64,000 nucleotides of DNA from Bacillota bacterium (GTDB lineage: Bacteria; Bacillota; Sulfobacillia; DUMF01), in contig DUMF01000028.1 of NCBI GenBank assembly GCA_012840015.1, forward strand, positions 106,975 through 170,974, given 5' to 3'. A program made the position numbers and the translations under genes. Below, piece by piece: positions 26,098 through 35,190 of the stretch (positions within the stretch are counted from its first letter, which is position 1; the number at the start of each line of letters is the position of its first letter). The notes beneath the pieces are model-generated. The model was not told where the DNA came from and did not search any database. It saw only the letters and a program-made list of their open reading frames with translations.

Positions 26098-26807
26098 CGC
26101 CGCTCACCCGCCCTGCCGAGAAACGCCTTTCTCACGTTCGGGTTCCTTCGCAATTCCGCGGCGCTCCCCTCCATGGCGATCTTACCAGTTTCCATCACGT
26201 AGCCTCTCTGACTCACCTCGAGAGCCATGGCGGCGTTTTGTTCCACCAAAAGAATGGCAGTCCCCGTTTTCCAAATCCGTCTTATAATCTCGAAGATCTT
26301 TTCCACCATCAACGGTGCCAGCCCCATCGAGGGCTCATCCAGGAGCAGGAGCTTAGGCTTGGCCATCAAAGCTCTCCCTATGGCAAGCATTTGCTGCTCT
26401 CCACCGCTCAAAACCCTTGCTGGCTGCTTTGCCCGCTCTTTCAGCACTGGAAACAGCCGGTACACTTCCTCGATGTCTTGTCCGATTGGATCCTTGCGCA
26501 GATAAGCGCCCATTTCCAGATTCTCCAGCACCGTCATTTTACCGAACACTCTCCGCCCTTCGGGCGCCATAGAGATACCTGCCTGTACTATTCTGTTAAC
26601 GGGCTGAGTAGCTAGCATGTCCCCGTTGAAGTTTACCTGACCTTTCTGTGGCCTCACCAGCCCCATTATGGTTTTGAGGGTTGTCGTCTTGCCGGCACCG
26701 TTAGCCCCAATCAAGCAGACAATCTCGCTATCGCCTACCTCGAGGTTGATCCCCTCGAGCACGAGCCGCTCACCATAGCCGGCGTAAACGTTCTCAAGTT
26801 TCAGCAT
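26094..26807 (-). CDS. livF: Branched-chain amino acid-type ABC transporter ATP-binding protein LivF
   Basis: The 237-residue ATPase has Walker A G-A-N-G-A-G-K-T-T, the signature L-S-G-G-E-Q-Q-M-L-A-I-G-R-A-L, Walker B L-L-L-L-D-E-P-S-M-G-L and the LivF-type sequence V-E-Q-N-A. It works with LivG, LivM, LivH and a periplasmic/lipoprotein binding protein encoded in the same run. It overlaps livG by 14 bases. The transported compound could be an amino acid, an amide, or another organic acid. Confidence 0.93.
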   Translation of the reverse strand: MLKLENVYAGYGERLVLEGINLEVGDSEIVCLIGANGAGKTTTLKTIMGLVRPQKGQVNFNGDMLATQPVNRIVQAGISMAPEGRRVFGKMTVLENLEMGAYLRKDPIGQDIEEVYRLFPVLKERAKQPARVLSGGEQQMLAIGRALMAKPKLLLLDEPSMGLAPLMVEKIFEIIRRIWKTGTAILLVEQNAAMALEVSQRGYVMETGKIAMEGSAAELRRNPNVRKAFLGRAGERR

Positions 26808-27585
26808 CGAGCCACTTCCTCCCGAGATAAGCTTCGATCACCTCAGGGTTGGAACTCACTTCAGCGGGGGTACCCTCGGCGATTTTATGCCCAAAGCTCA
26901 AAACGCTGACCGTATCCGACACGGCCATTACCATGTCCATCTTGTGCTCTATAAGGAGTACAGTTATGCCCAGCGCCTTGATTTTCTGAATCAATTCCAG
27001 CAGGCCGTCTATCTCGCCCGCGGGAGTGCCCGCAGCCGGCTCGTCCAACAGCAAAAGCTCCGGTTCCGTGGCCAACGCCCTGGCTATTTCCAAGCGCTTC
27101 TGCTCACCATACGGTAGGTTGCGGGCCAGCTCCTTCGCCCTGGCACCCAACCCGCACAGTTCCAGTAACTCAGTACATCTCGCCCTGTTAAGCTCTTCCT
27201 CCTCCATCACCCACTTCGGGCGTATTACGGCATTGTACGGCTTTGCCCGCAGCTTTGTATGGCGGGCAACCATCACGTTTTCGAGAGCGGTCATCTGCCT
27301 GAAGAGCAGCACGTTCTGAAACGTACGCGCCATACCCATTGCCGTAATGCTGGATGGTTTTTTTCCCTTCAAATCGATGGCTTTGAATATCACCTTACCC
27401 GCTGTGGGCTGCGAAAACCCAGTTATCACGTTGAAAAGGGTCGTCTTCCCGGAACCGTTGGGACCCACGATGGAATGGACGGTTCCCCTTTTTACCGAAA
27501 GGTTGATATCGTCCAGGGCTTTCAGCCCACCGAACGCCTTGGTTACACCGATGACCTCAAGCACGTTTTGAGTCAAAGGCCACAC
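26794..27585 (-). CDS. livG: Branched-chain amino acid-type ABC transporter ATP-binding protein LivG
   Basis: The 263-residue ATPase has Walker A G-P-N-G-S-G-K-T-T, the LivG hallmark M-G-M-A-R-T-F-Q-N, a signature motif degenerate at L-P-Y-G-E-Q-K-R-L-E-I-A-R-A-L as usual for LivG, Walker B L-L-L-L-D-E-P-A-A-G, and the C-terminal I-E-A-Y-L-G. GTG at 27585 overlaps livM by 13 bases. It forms the heterodimeric motor with LivF. Confidence 0.93.
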   Translation of the reverse strand: MWPLTQNVLEVIGVTKAFGGLKALDDINLSVKRGTVHSIVGPNGSGKTTLFNVITGFSQPTAGKVIFKAIDLKGKKPSSITAMGMARTFQNVLLFRQMTALENVMVARHTKLRAKPYNAVIRPKWVMEEEELNRARCTELLELCGLGARAKELARNLPYGEQKRLEIARALATEPELLLLDEPAAGTPAGEIDGLLELIQKIKALGITVLLIEHKMDMVMAVSDTVSVLSFGHKIAEGTPAEVSSNPEVIEAYLGRKWLDAET

Positions 27586-28538
27586 CCCCTTGCCGTCGGT
27601 GCGCTGAGCTGCCTTCTCCTAGCAAGGGCTTGGACCGTTCCTACTATGCCACCCGGCGCCTTGATCAACAGAATAATGGTAACGACAGCATTGAGTATCA
27701 ACCTGAAATCAGCGAACGCTCTGAAGTACTCTGGTAGTAAAGTCATCAGCACCGCGCCCAATACCGGGCCGTAGAGGGTACCGATGCCGCCCACTACTAC
27801 CATACCCAGCAAGCCAAATGACTCCGCAGACTGGAAGCTATATGGACTCACGTAACCCAGCAAGTGTGAGAAGCAGGCCCCTCCCAAACCAGCGTAAAAC
27901 GAACTGATTCCGAAAGCCATTACCCGGTAGTACGCTACGCTTATGCCCATCGCTTCCGCAGCCGTCTCGCTGTCCATGATAGCCCTCAGCGCGAGGCCAA
28001 CGTGCGAATGCACTATTCTGGCCTTCACCCATACCAGCAGGGCTACCAAGCCCAGCATGAAATAGTACTGCGGCACTTCGTCTACCAGACTGAAGCTACC
28101 TATGCTAATAGGCGGGATCCCCCTCAGCCCTCCCGGGCCGTTAGTCAACGACTTCCAGTTGATGATGATCAGTATCAGGATTTCGCTGAATCCCAGCGTT
28201 ACGATAGACAGATAGTGCCCTTGTAACTTGAGCGTTGGTATTCCGAGCAACACCCCAACACTTGCGACAGCTATGCCTGCTGCCAGCATAGCCACCGGCA
28301 CCGGAACTTCATGAAGCGAAAGCAAAGCGGACACATATGCTCCTAGCCCAAACAACCCGGCGTGTCCCAGCGAGAGCTTACCCGTGTAACCAGTGAGAAT
28401 GTTCAGTCCCATCGCCGTGACCGAATAAATCAGGGCTACTACCAGCAGGTGCAAGAGATATATATTCCTCAAGACAACGGGCAGTAGAGCAGCCACCAGC
28501 CAGAAGTATAGCGAAAAGGTTTTGGTATTAGCCCGCAC
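27573..28538 (-). CDS. livM: Branched-chain amino acid-type ABC transporter permease LivM
   Basis: The 321-residue permease has eight or more hydrophobic segments and the family patterns A-M-G-L-N-I-L-x-G-Y-T-G-x-L-S-L-G-H-A near the N-terminus, the E-A-A coupling loop (S-E-T-A-A-E-A-M-G-I), and G-G-I-G-T-L-Y-G-P-V-L-G-A. It overlaps livH by 11 bases and livG by 13, a tightly packed operon. Confidence 0.93.
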   Translation of the reverse strand: MRANTKTFSLYFWLVAALLPVVLRNIYLLHLLVVALIYSVTAMGLNILTGYTGKLSLGHAGLFGLGAYVSALLSLHEVPVPVAMLAAGIAVASVGVLLGIPTLKLQGHYLSIVTLGFSEILILIIINWKSLTNGPGGLRGIPPISIGSFSLVDEVPQYYFMLGLVALLVWVKARIVHSHVGLALRAIMDSETAAEAMGISVAYYRVMAFGISSFYAGLGGACFSHLLGYVSPYSFQSAESFGLLGMVVVGGIGTLYGPVLGAVLMTLLPEYFRAFADFRLILNAVVTIILLIKAPGGIVGTVQALARRRQLSAPTARGCGL

Positions 28539-29415
28539 GCTGCTCCCCCCTCTCGCCGAATAGCCCCGTGGGTCGCCACACGAGGACGGCGATTAAGACA
28601 ACGAAAGAAACCACGTCTTTATACTGCGTAGAAATGTATACTCCTGCTAGGTTCTCCATGAGCCCAATCAGGAGCCCCCCTATAACCGCGCCTACGATAC
28701 TGTCTGTCCCTCCAAGTACGAAGGAGGAGAACGCCCTCAATCCAAAAGACCTGCCCATTTCGGAGAAAGCGAAGAATACGGGAGCGATCAAAACCCCCGC
28801 CATCGCTCCCAGAGCCGAGCTTATCGCGTAAGTGAGACGCATATTAAAGTCCGTATCGATGCCCATGAGTCGCGCCACTTCCCTGTCTTCCGAAACGGCT
28901 CGCATGGCCTTCCCCACCTTGGTCCGTTTAAAAAACCATAACAAGAGAACCACTACGACTGCGGCAACGGTCGTAATCCAGATGTATTGGACCGAAAGGC
29001 CTGCCCCGCCAACCTTGATAACACCATGTCCCAAGTAGTTGGGGAACCTGAGCGGGTCTGCACCGAAGCGCATCTTCGCTACTTCCCGGAAGATTATCCC
29101 TACGGCTATCGTACACATCAGATAACTTCTGGAGGGTGACTCCAGCAGTGGGTGGAAAGCTACGATTTCTACGATTACCCCGAGAGCAGCGGAAAGAAGC
29201 ACTGCCAGGACGAGCGCCGCGAAGAGCGGGATAGTACCCGTGGACACCAGCCACAGCCCCAAGAAACAGCCGGCCATCATGAAATCGCCCTGTGCGAAAT
29301 TGAATACCCCGACCGCTTTGAATATCATCACGTAGCCCAGGGCGATGAGTGCGTATACCGCACCCATCGCCAGACCTTGCGCTACAACCTGAACAAACAG
29401 GTCTGATCTTCCCAT
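28528..29415 (-). CDS. livH: Branched-chain amino acid-type ABC transporter permease LivH
   Basis: The 295-residue permease has typical LivH motifs: G-L-A-M-G-A-V-Y-A-L-I-A-L-G-Y near the N-terminus, N-F-A-Q-G-D, the E-A-A loop (S-E-D-R-E-V-A-R-L-M-G-I), and G-G-T-D-S-I-V-G-A-V-I-G-G. It starts 31 bases after the binding-protein gene and overlaps livM. Confidence 0.93.
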   Translation of the reverse strand: MGRSDLFVQVVAQGLAMGAVYALIALGYVMIFKAVGVFNFAQGDFMMAGCFLGLWLVSTGTIPLFAALVLAVLLSAALGVIVEIVAFHPLLESPSRSYLMCTIAVGIIFREVAKMRFGADPLRFPNYLGHGVIKVGGAGLSVQYIWITTVAAVVVVLLLWFFKRTKVGKAMRAVSEDREVARLMGIDTDFNMRLTYAISSALGAMAGVLIAPVFFAFSEMGRSFGLRAFSSFVLGGTDSIVGAVIGGLLIGLMENLAGVYISTQYKDVVSFVVLIAVLVWRPTGLFGERGEQRAG

Positions 29416-29446
29416 TGGTCACTCCCCACTTAGTGTTTTGGAGTGC

Positions 29447-30586
29447 TTACTTCGGCCAGACTACCTCGTACTTTGGAGGGTTCACTCCGACTACTTTCAC
29501 GATCTTTACGCTACGTTGCACATCTCCGGTCTCGTCGAAAGTGAGGTTGCCGCCTAGACCAGGATGGTCTTTCGTCTTGGCCAGCTCGTCCCTGATTTTC
29601 TGAGGATCGAGAGACCCAGCTCGCTCGATCGCCTTTGCAGCTACCATCATGGAATCGTAAGCCAAGGCCACGTAGTAATCGGGAAGCGTGTTGTACTTCG
29701 CTTTGTACTTCTCGATAAATGCCTTGTCAGCCTCGGTCTTCCCTTCTGGCACATACATTTGCGTGTTAATAATCCCCATGGCAGCGTCGCCGGCGAGTTC
29801 AACCAGTCGTACGTTGGTGAGAGCTCCAAGCCCCATGATCTGCGGCATATATCCCATTTGCTGCAATGTCTTGGCAGCGAGCGCGCACGGATCATACATG
29901 GCCAGGAAGAATAGCCCTTCCGCTCCCGTGGCCTTTACCTTGGTAAGCTGGGAAGATAGGTCTTTGTCTTTCGGCTGGAAGGCTTCAACGGCGAGAGGAG
30001 TTAAGCCGTGGGTGGCCAGCCTGGCCACGACAGCTTCCTTGGCGTTCGTGCCATAGTCGTCCGAAGCATAGACTATTGCCATTTTCTTCAACCCTAGCTG
30101 CTGCACAGCATAATCCACGAGAGCGTTCGCTTGGGTGCTGTTTGAAGCCGTGACCCTGAAAATGTATTTATTGCCCTGCCTGGTTATCTCGTCGCTCGAG
30201 CTGGATGGAGTTATCAATGGCACCTTGGCCTTGGCAGCCACGTCCATCGCTGCCAAAGTACACGAGCTCGCATTAGAACCTATCACGACTACCGCTTTGT
30301 CCTCGTAAATCAGTTTCTTGACCGCGTTTACGGTCTTGACCGGGTTGGACTCATCGTCCTCGCTTAAAACCTTGACCTGCATGCCTTTGATGCCACCCTT
30401 GGCGTTCATGTCCTCGGCGGCCAACATTACCCCGCGCTGGAGGTTAATCCCGGGCCCAGCGGAACCCCCGCTCAACGGTACCACGAGCCCGATCTTGACC
30501 TCCTTGGGGGCCGAGCTACACGCGCTTAGAAACAGCGTGGACACCATCAGTCCACACAGGGCTATCCCAACTAACTTGCGCATCAT
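29447..30586 (-). CDS. Liv-type ABC transporter substrate-binding lipoprotein
   Basis: The 379-residue protein has a lipoprotein signal peptide with the lipobox L-S-A-C at about residues 20-23, then a periplasmic-binding-protein type I fold (I-G-L-V-V-P-L-S-G-G near the mature start, G-S-N-A-S-S-C-T-L-A, P-S-S-S-S-D-E-I-T, Y-A-S-D-D-Y-G). Such proteins bind branched-chain amino acids, amides or other small organic acids. ATG at 30586 follows GGGGAGG. The amidohydrolase-family gene ends 18 bases upstream. Confidence 0.92.
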   Translation of the reverse strand: MMRKLVGIALCGLMVSTLFLSACSSAPKEVKIGLVVPLSGGSAGPGINLQRGVMLAAEDMNAKGGIKGMQVKVLSEDDESNPVKTVNAVKKLIYEDKAVVVIGSNASSCTLAAMDVAAKAKVPLITPSSSSDEITRQGNKYIFRVTASNSTQANALVDYAVQQLGLKKMAIVYASDDYGTNAKEAVVARLATHGLTPLAVEAFQPKDKDLSSQLTKVKATGAEGLFFLAMYDPCALAAKTLQQMGYMPQIMGLGALTNVRLVELAGDAAMGIINTQMYVPEGKTEADKAFIEKYKAKYNTLPDYYVALAYDSMMVAAKAIERAGSLDPQKIRDELAKTKDHPGLGGNLTFDETGDVQRSVKIVKVVGVNPPKYEVVWPK

Positions 30587-30604
30587 TTCTAACCTCCCCG
30601 GTTT

Positions 30605-31678
30605 TCATTCCAACCCCAAATGCTTTGCAGGGGTATACTTGAATACTTTGGCGATTTCTTCTTTGGTCGCACCGTATGCTAGTAACATCTTGATCATCCA
30701 CCGCATGCCGGTGACGTGCGAAGGATTGTGAATCTGTCCGAAATCGGAGCCGAAGACAAGGTTGTCCGCCCCCACTTCTTTAATTATCCTCACGGCGTAC
30801 ACAGGGCCTGTCTCGTGCAACGGGAAGCACAGCGTGCCGAGCCCCGAAAGCATTAGCTTAGCACCCATACCCGCCAGGATCTTCATCTCTTCGATGGTGT
30901 TCTTGGAATGGATGTGCGCCGGGTGAATAACCTCTATCCGCTTAACTCCCGCCTCCAAAGCCTCCTCGACCATTACGCGGGTTTCCTTGTGAGGGTAGTG
31001 ACCCGATGCAATCACGAGATCGTTATCAACGGCGATCTTGAAAATCTCTTTCAGAGCAGGCAGTACGTGTTTTCCATCGTCCGTTAGAATTCTCAGCCCG
31101 GCTCCGCTTTGATCGTCGTAGACCACTTTCCTGTGGTGGTACGAATCGGTCATTGGCATCCAAACGTACTTCATGCCCGGGAATCCCAGGCACCGCTTAA
31201 CCGCTTCTGGGTTTATCCCACCGACCGACTGCTGCAACGTGACGCCGCCGAAAACTTTGACCGGCTCGATCCCCGTTTCTTGAGACCATTTATCGAGGAT
31301 TTTATTTATCAGCGGGATTCTCGACACGGAAGGCGTGTACCATGTCTTGATGACGATAGCCCTGAGCTTGGCCTTACTTGCCTCGATGGCCATGTCGTCT
31401 TCCAGCATCAGCCGCTCGAACGGTTCCGAGCCCCCGTGCGCGTGGGTATCAATTGCACCTGTCATGAGCTCGTCCACATCTTTCTCTGTGAACTTGATCC
31501 CCGCCTGGAAGCGGGCGTATTGGATGTTTACGAACTGAGCCTGTTGCCTAACCAAATACCTTAGTACCTCATCGCTCACCCCCTCTACATCAGGTCTAGT
31601 TAGCTGCATTAACCTGTTCACTCTATCTTCAGAGACCTTGATCTTGAGAATCTGCTTCAAATCCAAGCCTTCTGCCAT
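30605..31678 (-). CDS. DUF6282 amidohydrolase-fold protein
   Basis: The 357-residue protein has the metal-dependent hydrolase pattern I-D-T-H-A-H-G-G-S at about residue 72, further metal ligands in S-G-H-Y-P-H and I-H-P-A-H-I-H-S, and G-S-D-F-G-Q near the C-terminus, as in TIM-barrel amidohydrolases of the DUF6282 type. ATG at 31678 follows GGAAGGAG. It stands between the sigma-54 activator gene and the Liv transporter genes, so it probably acts on the imported compound or its product. No characterised substrate is known to me. Confidence 0.75.
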   Translation of the reverse strand: MAEGLDLKQILKIKVSEDRVNRLMQLTRPDVEGVSDEVLRYLVRQQAQFVNIQYARFQAGIKFTEKDVDELMTGAIDTHAHGGSEPFERLMLEDDMAIEASKAKLRAIVIKTWYTPSVSRIPLINKILDKWSQETGIEPVKVFGGVTLQQSVGGINPEAVKRCLGFPGMKYVWMPMTDSYHHRKVVYDDQSGAGLRILTDDGKHVLPALKEIFKIAVDNDLVIASGHYPHKETRVMVEEALEAGVKRIEVIHPAHIHSKNTIEEMKILAGMGAKLMLSGLGTLCFPLHETGPVYAVRIIKEVGADNLVFGSDFGQIHNPSHVTGMRWMIKMLLAYGATKEEIAKVFKYTPAKHLGLE

Positions 31679-32038
31679 AGAGCTCCTTCCTCCCCCGTAA
31701 GCGTACATGAAATCGTTTGCAGCCTTGGCCCGAAGCCGCCTTGGCCTCCATCCACATTGCCCATATTTCCACTCAGCTTCCTGTTGCACATGTTGCAAAC
31801 GTTTGCTTGCACATCTATTCGACGGGGTTTTCCAAGTCTCCTGCTAATAACGATGAACGAGGCCGCCTCCCACAACCAGGTCGCCCCAGCGTCGACGCGG
31901 CAAGAGTCTCAGAAAAGCCCATGATGAGAAAGCGTGGGGAAGAGCGGAAGCTTTTCGGCCACACCAAGGAACTACTGGGCATGAGGCAGCCATTATCACA
32001 CAGGCTACAAGCAATGACATCTGGTTTGCCCGGAGAGC
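31679..32038. other. 360-bp intergenic region upstream of the DUF6282 gene
   Basis: It holds the palindrome/direct-repeat element described separately and a minus-strand frame (31815-32042) whose TTG start overlaps the stop of the activator gene as TTGA. That frame encodes 75 residues with C-S-L-C-D-N-G-C but has no ribosome site I can defend and no family match. I found no spaced GG/GC sigma-54 promoter here. Confidence 0.4.
31784..31814. promoter_or_regulatory. Palindromic operator-like element with flanking direct repeats
   Basis: A perfect 12-bp palindrome GCAAACGTTTGC (31795-31806), of the shape used by LacI/GalR-type regulators, is flanked by two copies of TTGCACAT (31784-31791 and 31807-31814) spaced 23 bases apart. 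It lies about 110 bases upstream of the DUF6282-Liv operon start. It could be an operator or an activator site for that operon. Confidence 0.5.
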
Positions 32039-33448
32039 TCAAAAGCTGTGGTTTTCACGGGTGCGGTATTCTCGGAGGCGGTTATAGAGCGTTGCAAGGG
32101 AAATCCCCAGTTCTCTGGCAGCTGCTTTCTTGCCTTCGACGGAAGTCCCATATTTCGCAATGGCCCGTTGAATAGCCTGGCGCTCTGCGTCTATGATTGC
32201 CTGATTCAACGGCTTGGACCTGCCATGCCGCTGGCGCGCGCATGCTTCTAACTGAACCAGTGACTCGGTGCCCGAGGCTCTAACCGCATCGGGTAAGTGC
32301 TCTGGGCGTATCGGTCCTTTCCCCGCAAAATGGGCAGCGTACTCCAGTGCATTTTCGAGCTCTCTCACATTGCCCGGCCAGTGGTATCTCCGCAAGCTCT
32401 CGATAGTTTCCGGCGTTACCTCAAACGAATGCTGCCACTTCGCGGAAAGCTTGCCAAGGATGCTAGATACAAGCCGAGGAATATCTTCAGGCCGTTCTCG
32501 TAAGGGAGGAATGTTTATCTGGATCACGTTCAGTCTATAGAAGAGATCCCCTCTGAAAGCACCGTTTTTTATAGCTTGCTCGAGGTTACGGTTAGTCGCC
32601 GAAATAACGCGCACGTCGAGGCGGCACTCCTCATTAGAGCCTATCGGTCGTACCTTCTTGGCTTCGATCACACGTAGAAGCTTGGCCTGAAGCTCCAACG
32701 ACAGCTCGCCGATTTCGTCCAGGAAAATCGTGCCGCCATCCGCCGTTTGAAACAGCCCCACCTTGCCCCCCCTTTTCGCTCCCGTGAAGGAGCCTTCGGT
32801 ATACCCGAATAATTCACTCTCCAACAGCGGGCCTGGGACGGCAGCACAGTTCACCACCACAAACGGTCCGTTCGCGCGGCGGCTGGCATTGTGAATGGCT
32901 TCCGCCAGCAGGCTCTTCCCCGTGCCCGTTTCGCCCATAATGAGTACGGGAGCCTCTCCCTGGGCAGCCCTAGCAGCGACCGCCACCACTTTTTCCAGCC
33001 CTGCATCGTGGCCCACTATGTCCTTGAAACCCGCCTTCGCGCGGTGTACTTCACTCAGACGGTTCTTTAATCCCTCCATGAGGAGTTCTGAGCGAACAAG
33101 TTCTCTCGTCAATTGCCGAACTTGCGTTATGTCAAAAACAATGGATATGCCGCCTATGACTTGCCCGTCTTGCATTATGGGAAACATGTCCACGACGTAT
33201 TCCACACCGTTTTCCTCACGTAGTACTCCAAGCATGTACTGACCGGATTTTATGACATCGGGTAGTTTGGCCCCTGGCCTGACAGCCCTCAACGGTTGCC
33301 CTAAGATCCTTTCACGGCTTACACCAGTAATCCTGGTGTAAGCCGCATTGACATATCTCACGATGGAGTCCTTATCCGCGATGAGTATTCCATCGTGGAT
33401 TGAATCCAGCAGGTGGCTGACTATCTCGGGAGTCCAATTCACTTCCAC
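32039..33448 (-). CDS. PAS-domain sigma-54-dependent transcriptional activator
   Basis: The 469-residue enhancer-binding protein has an N-terminal PAS sensor (about 1-110), then a sigma-54 AAA+ domain with Walker A G-E-T-G-T-G-K-S, the sigma-54 contact loop E-G-S-F-T-G-A, Walker B G-G-T-I-F-L-D-E-I-G, and R-P-I-G-S and W-P-G-N-V-R-E-L-E-N motifs. A C-terminal Fis-type helix-turn-helix follows (A-A-R-E-L-G-I-S-L-A-T-L-Y-N-R-L). GTG at 33448. It lies inside the cluster it most likely controls through the sigma-54 promoter at 36.5 kb. The PAS domain probably senses the substrate or a CoA ester. Confidence 0.92.
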   Translation of the reverse strand: MEVNWTPEIVSHLLDSIHDGILIADKDSIVRYVNAAYTRITGVSRERILGQPLRAVRPGAKLPDVIKSGQYMLGVLREENGVEYVVDMFPIMQDGQVIGGISIVFDITQVRQLTRELVRSELLMEGLKNRLSEVHRAKAGFKDIVGHDAGLEKVVAVAARAAQGEAPVLIMGETGTGKSLLAEAIHNASRRANGPFVVVNCAAVPGPLLESELFGYTEGSFTGAKRGGKVGLFQTADGGTIFLDEIGELSLELQAKLLRVIEAKKVRPIGSNEECRLDVRVISATNRNLEQAIKNGAFRGDLFYRLNVIQINIPPLRERPEDIPRLVSSILGKLSAKWQHSFEVTPETIESLRRYHWPGNVRELENALEYAAHFAGKGPIRPEHLPDAVRASGTESLVQLEACARQRHGRSKPLNQAIIDAERQAIQRAIAKYGTSVEGKKAAARELGISLATLYNRLREYRTRENHSF

Positions 33449-33479
33449 GGCCCCATCTCCAGAGAAGATACTACCATGA

Positions 33480-33785
33480 CTAGGCTTCTATTTCGAGTTC
33501 TAACAAGGCTGAACTGAGAGATTTGCCATGCAAATCCAACCTGAGTGACCGCGTGACCCCGCCAGCGAGTGCTCCGTGCATTACGAAATTCAGTGCTGCA
33601 ATGCTTGGTACTTCGTATCTTACTACTTCTCCCTCTACAATTCCCTTGAAGAACTCCTTCACCCTTTCTGCCGTGACCTTGGATTTAATAAGTTCATAGT
33701 CTTTGGGATCATAGCAGATTAGAGATACATTACAGATATTCCCCTTGTCTCCGGCTCTGGAGTGAGCGATCTCTCTTAGTTTCAT
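33480..33785 (-). CDS. AtuA-like C-terminal (ferredoxin-fold) domain protein
   Basis: The 101-residue protein matches the small domain found at the end of, or next to, AtuA/DUF1446 proteins. It has L-R-E-I-A-H-S-R-A-G-D-K-G-N-I near the start, R-Y-E-V-P-S-I-A-A-L-N-F-V near the middle and D-L-H-G-K-S-L towards the end. The ATG at 33785 overlaps the DUF1446 gene stop by four bases. The two genes together correspond to a full-length AtuA in other bacteria. Confidence 0.85.
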   Translation of the reverse strand: MKLREIAHSRAGDKGNICNVSLICYDPKDYELIKSKVTAERVKEFFKGIVEGEVVRYEVPSIAALNFVMHGALAGGVTRSLRLDLHGKSLSSALLELEIEA

Positions 33786-35140
33786 GCTCCTACCTCCTCC
33801 ACCACTACCCGGGTACGTACGCTCTCCCTGGGAATGAATGTGGATACGATCCCGATGACCTCCCTTACTGACTTGGTAGCTCCGCCTCCCCCTGCAGGCC
33901 CGTTAGTCCACAAAGTTTCTACTTCTTCGCCGATTGCCATCGCCACCGCCTTAGAGGTCGTCCGACCCACCACCCGCAAGCGCACTTCGTACGGCTCTCC
34001 TTTCCCTCGCGATATCCAGTCTCCGTGGAGCGAGTCTATTCCGATTAGGTCGAATCGAGACTCGTCTAACTTGATTCCCCTCAGCTCGAGTCTCCTCCGC
34101 ACTATCTCTGCGGCAAGACGGGCCCTGTTTATGGCACCGGAGCCGGCGTAACTGATTTGCCCCTCGCCGATGAACGAATCTCTGTATCCGATACTTACCT
34201 TGAGCGAGCGGGGCCTTTCCCTCCCCCAGCCCCCAATCACCTTGACTCTGTCCGGACCTACTTGCTCGAAATGAACCCCCGAAAAGTCTGCAACGCAGTC
34301 CGGAGTGAAGTAAGCTGAGGGATCGTGTATCTCATATAGAAGCTGTTCTTTGCATGTGGCTGGTGTCACTATGCCACCCGATCCTTCCGGCTTAGTTATG
34401 ATGGGCTCTCCCTCAGCCGGCACCTCCGCGATGGGAAAGCCGAGCTCCCACAACCTCGGCACATCCTTATACCCTGGATCGGCGAAATAGCCCCCGGTGA
34501 CCTGCCCGGCACATTCTAGCAGGTGCCCTACCACAGTGCCCCTACCCAACCTCTCCCAGTCGTCGGCGCTCCACCCAAACTCGTACATCATTGGTGCGAG
34601 GAAAAGAGATGGGTCTGCCACCCGTCCCGTTAGGATAACCTCGGCACCAGCTTCGAGTGCCTCAACTATCGGTTCCGCCCCGAGGTAGGCATTGGCCGAA
34701 ACCGCACGTTCCAGATAGTCGCGCACCTTCAGCCCTGTCTCCAGAATGGGGCTTTCGCTGAATTCGGGCAATCTGTCCAGCACGTCGTCTCCGACGATCG
34801 CAGCTACTTTGAGCGCTTTTATGCCCAGGGAGGTCGCTACGTCCTTAACTTTTCGTAGCGCGCCTTCCGGATTTGCGGCCCCCATGTTGGTTATCACCTT
34901 AACGCCCTTTTCCTTGCACGCTCGCAATACCGGTGCAAGCCTTCTCTCAAGTTGTGGGTTATAGCCGAGTGAAGGGTCGCGCAGCTTATCCTGCTGGTAA
35001 AGAGCGATCGTCCTTTCAGCCATGCATTCGTATACCAGGTAGTCGATGTTTCCCTTCTCCACAAGTTCGATCGCAGGCTCGAAACGATCTCCTCCGTATC
35101 CTGCTCCTGCTCCTATTCTTATAGCGTCTCTGCGTCTCAT
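33782..35140 (-). CDS. AtuA-like DUF1446 family protein
   Basis: The 452-residue protein opens with I-R-I-G-A-G-A-G-Y-G-G-D-R and continues with I-D-Y-L-V-Y-E-C-M-A-E-R-T, N-M-G-A-A-N-P and L-T-G-R-V-A-D-P-S-L-F, the standard signature of the acyclic terpene utilisation protein A (DUF1446) family. AtuA is linked to catabolism of branched acyl-CoA compounds but its reaction is not established. Here it is coupled to the small partner domain downstream and to a CitMHS-type carrier upstream. Confidence 0.9.
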   Translation of the reverse strand: MRRRDAIRIGAGAGYGGDRFEPAIELVEKGNIDYLVYECMAERTIALYQQDKLRDPSLGYNPQLERRLAPVLRACKEKGVKVITNMGAANPEGALRKVKDVATSLGIKALKVAAIVGDDVLDRLPEFSESPILETGLKVRDYLERAVSANAYLGAEPIVEALEAGAEVILTGRVADPSLFLAPMMYEFGWSADDWERLGRGTVVGHLLECAGQVTGGYFADPGYKDVPRLWELGFPIAEVPAEGEPIITKPEGSGGIVTPATCKEQLLYEIHDPSAYFTPDCVADFSGVHFEQVGPDRVKVIGGWGRERPRSLKVSIGYRDSFIGEGQISYAGSGAINRARLAAEIVRRRLELRGIKLDESRFDLIGIDSLHGDWISRGKGEPYEVRLRVVGRTTSKAVAMAIGEEVETLWTNGPAGGGGATKSVREVIGIVSTFIPRESVRTRVVVEEVGA

Positions 35141-35190
35141 GTTTCTAGACCTCCATTCGTTACCTAAGCTGCAGCCCTCTGAGTGCTCTG

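Noticed and set aside
31679..31815. A sigma-54 promoter upstream of the DUF6282 gene
   Set aside because: GG and GC pairs occur but the nearest has nine instead of ten bases between them; it does not meet the strict spacing.
31815..32042. A small 75-residue gene coupled to the activator stop (TTGA overlap)
   Set aside because: No ribosome site, no family match, TTG start; kept only as a note in the intergenic entry.
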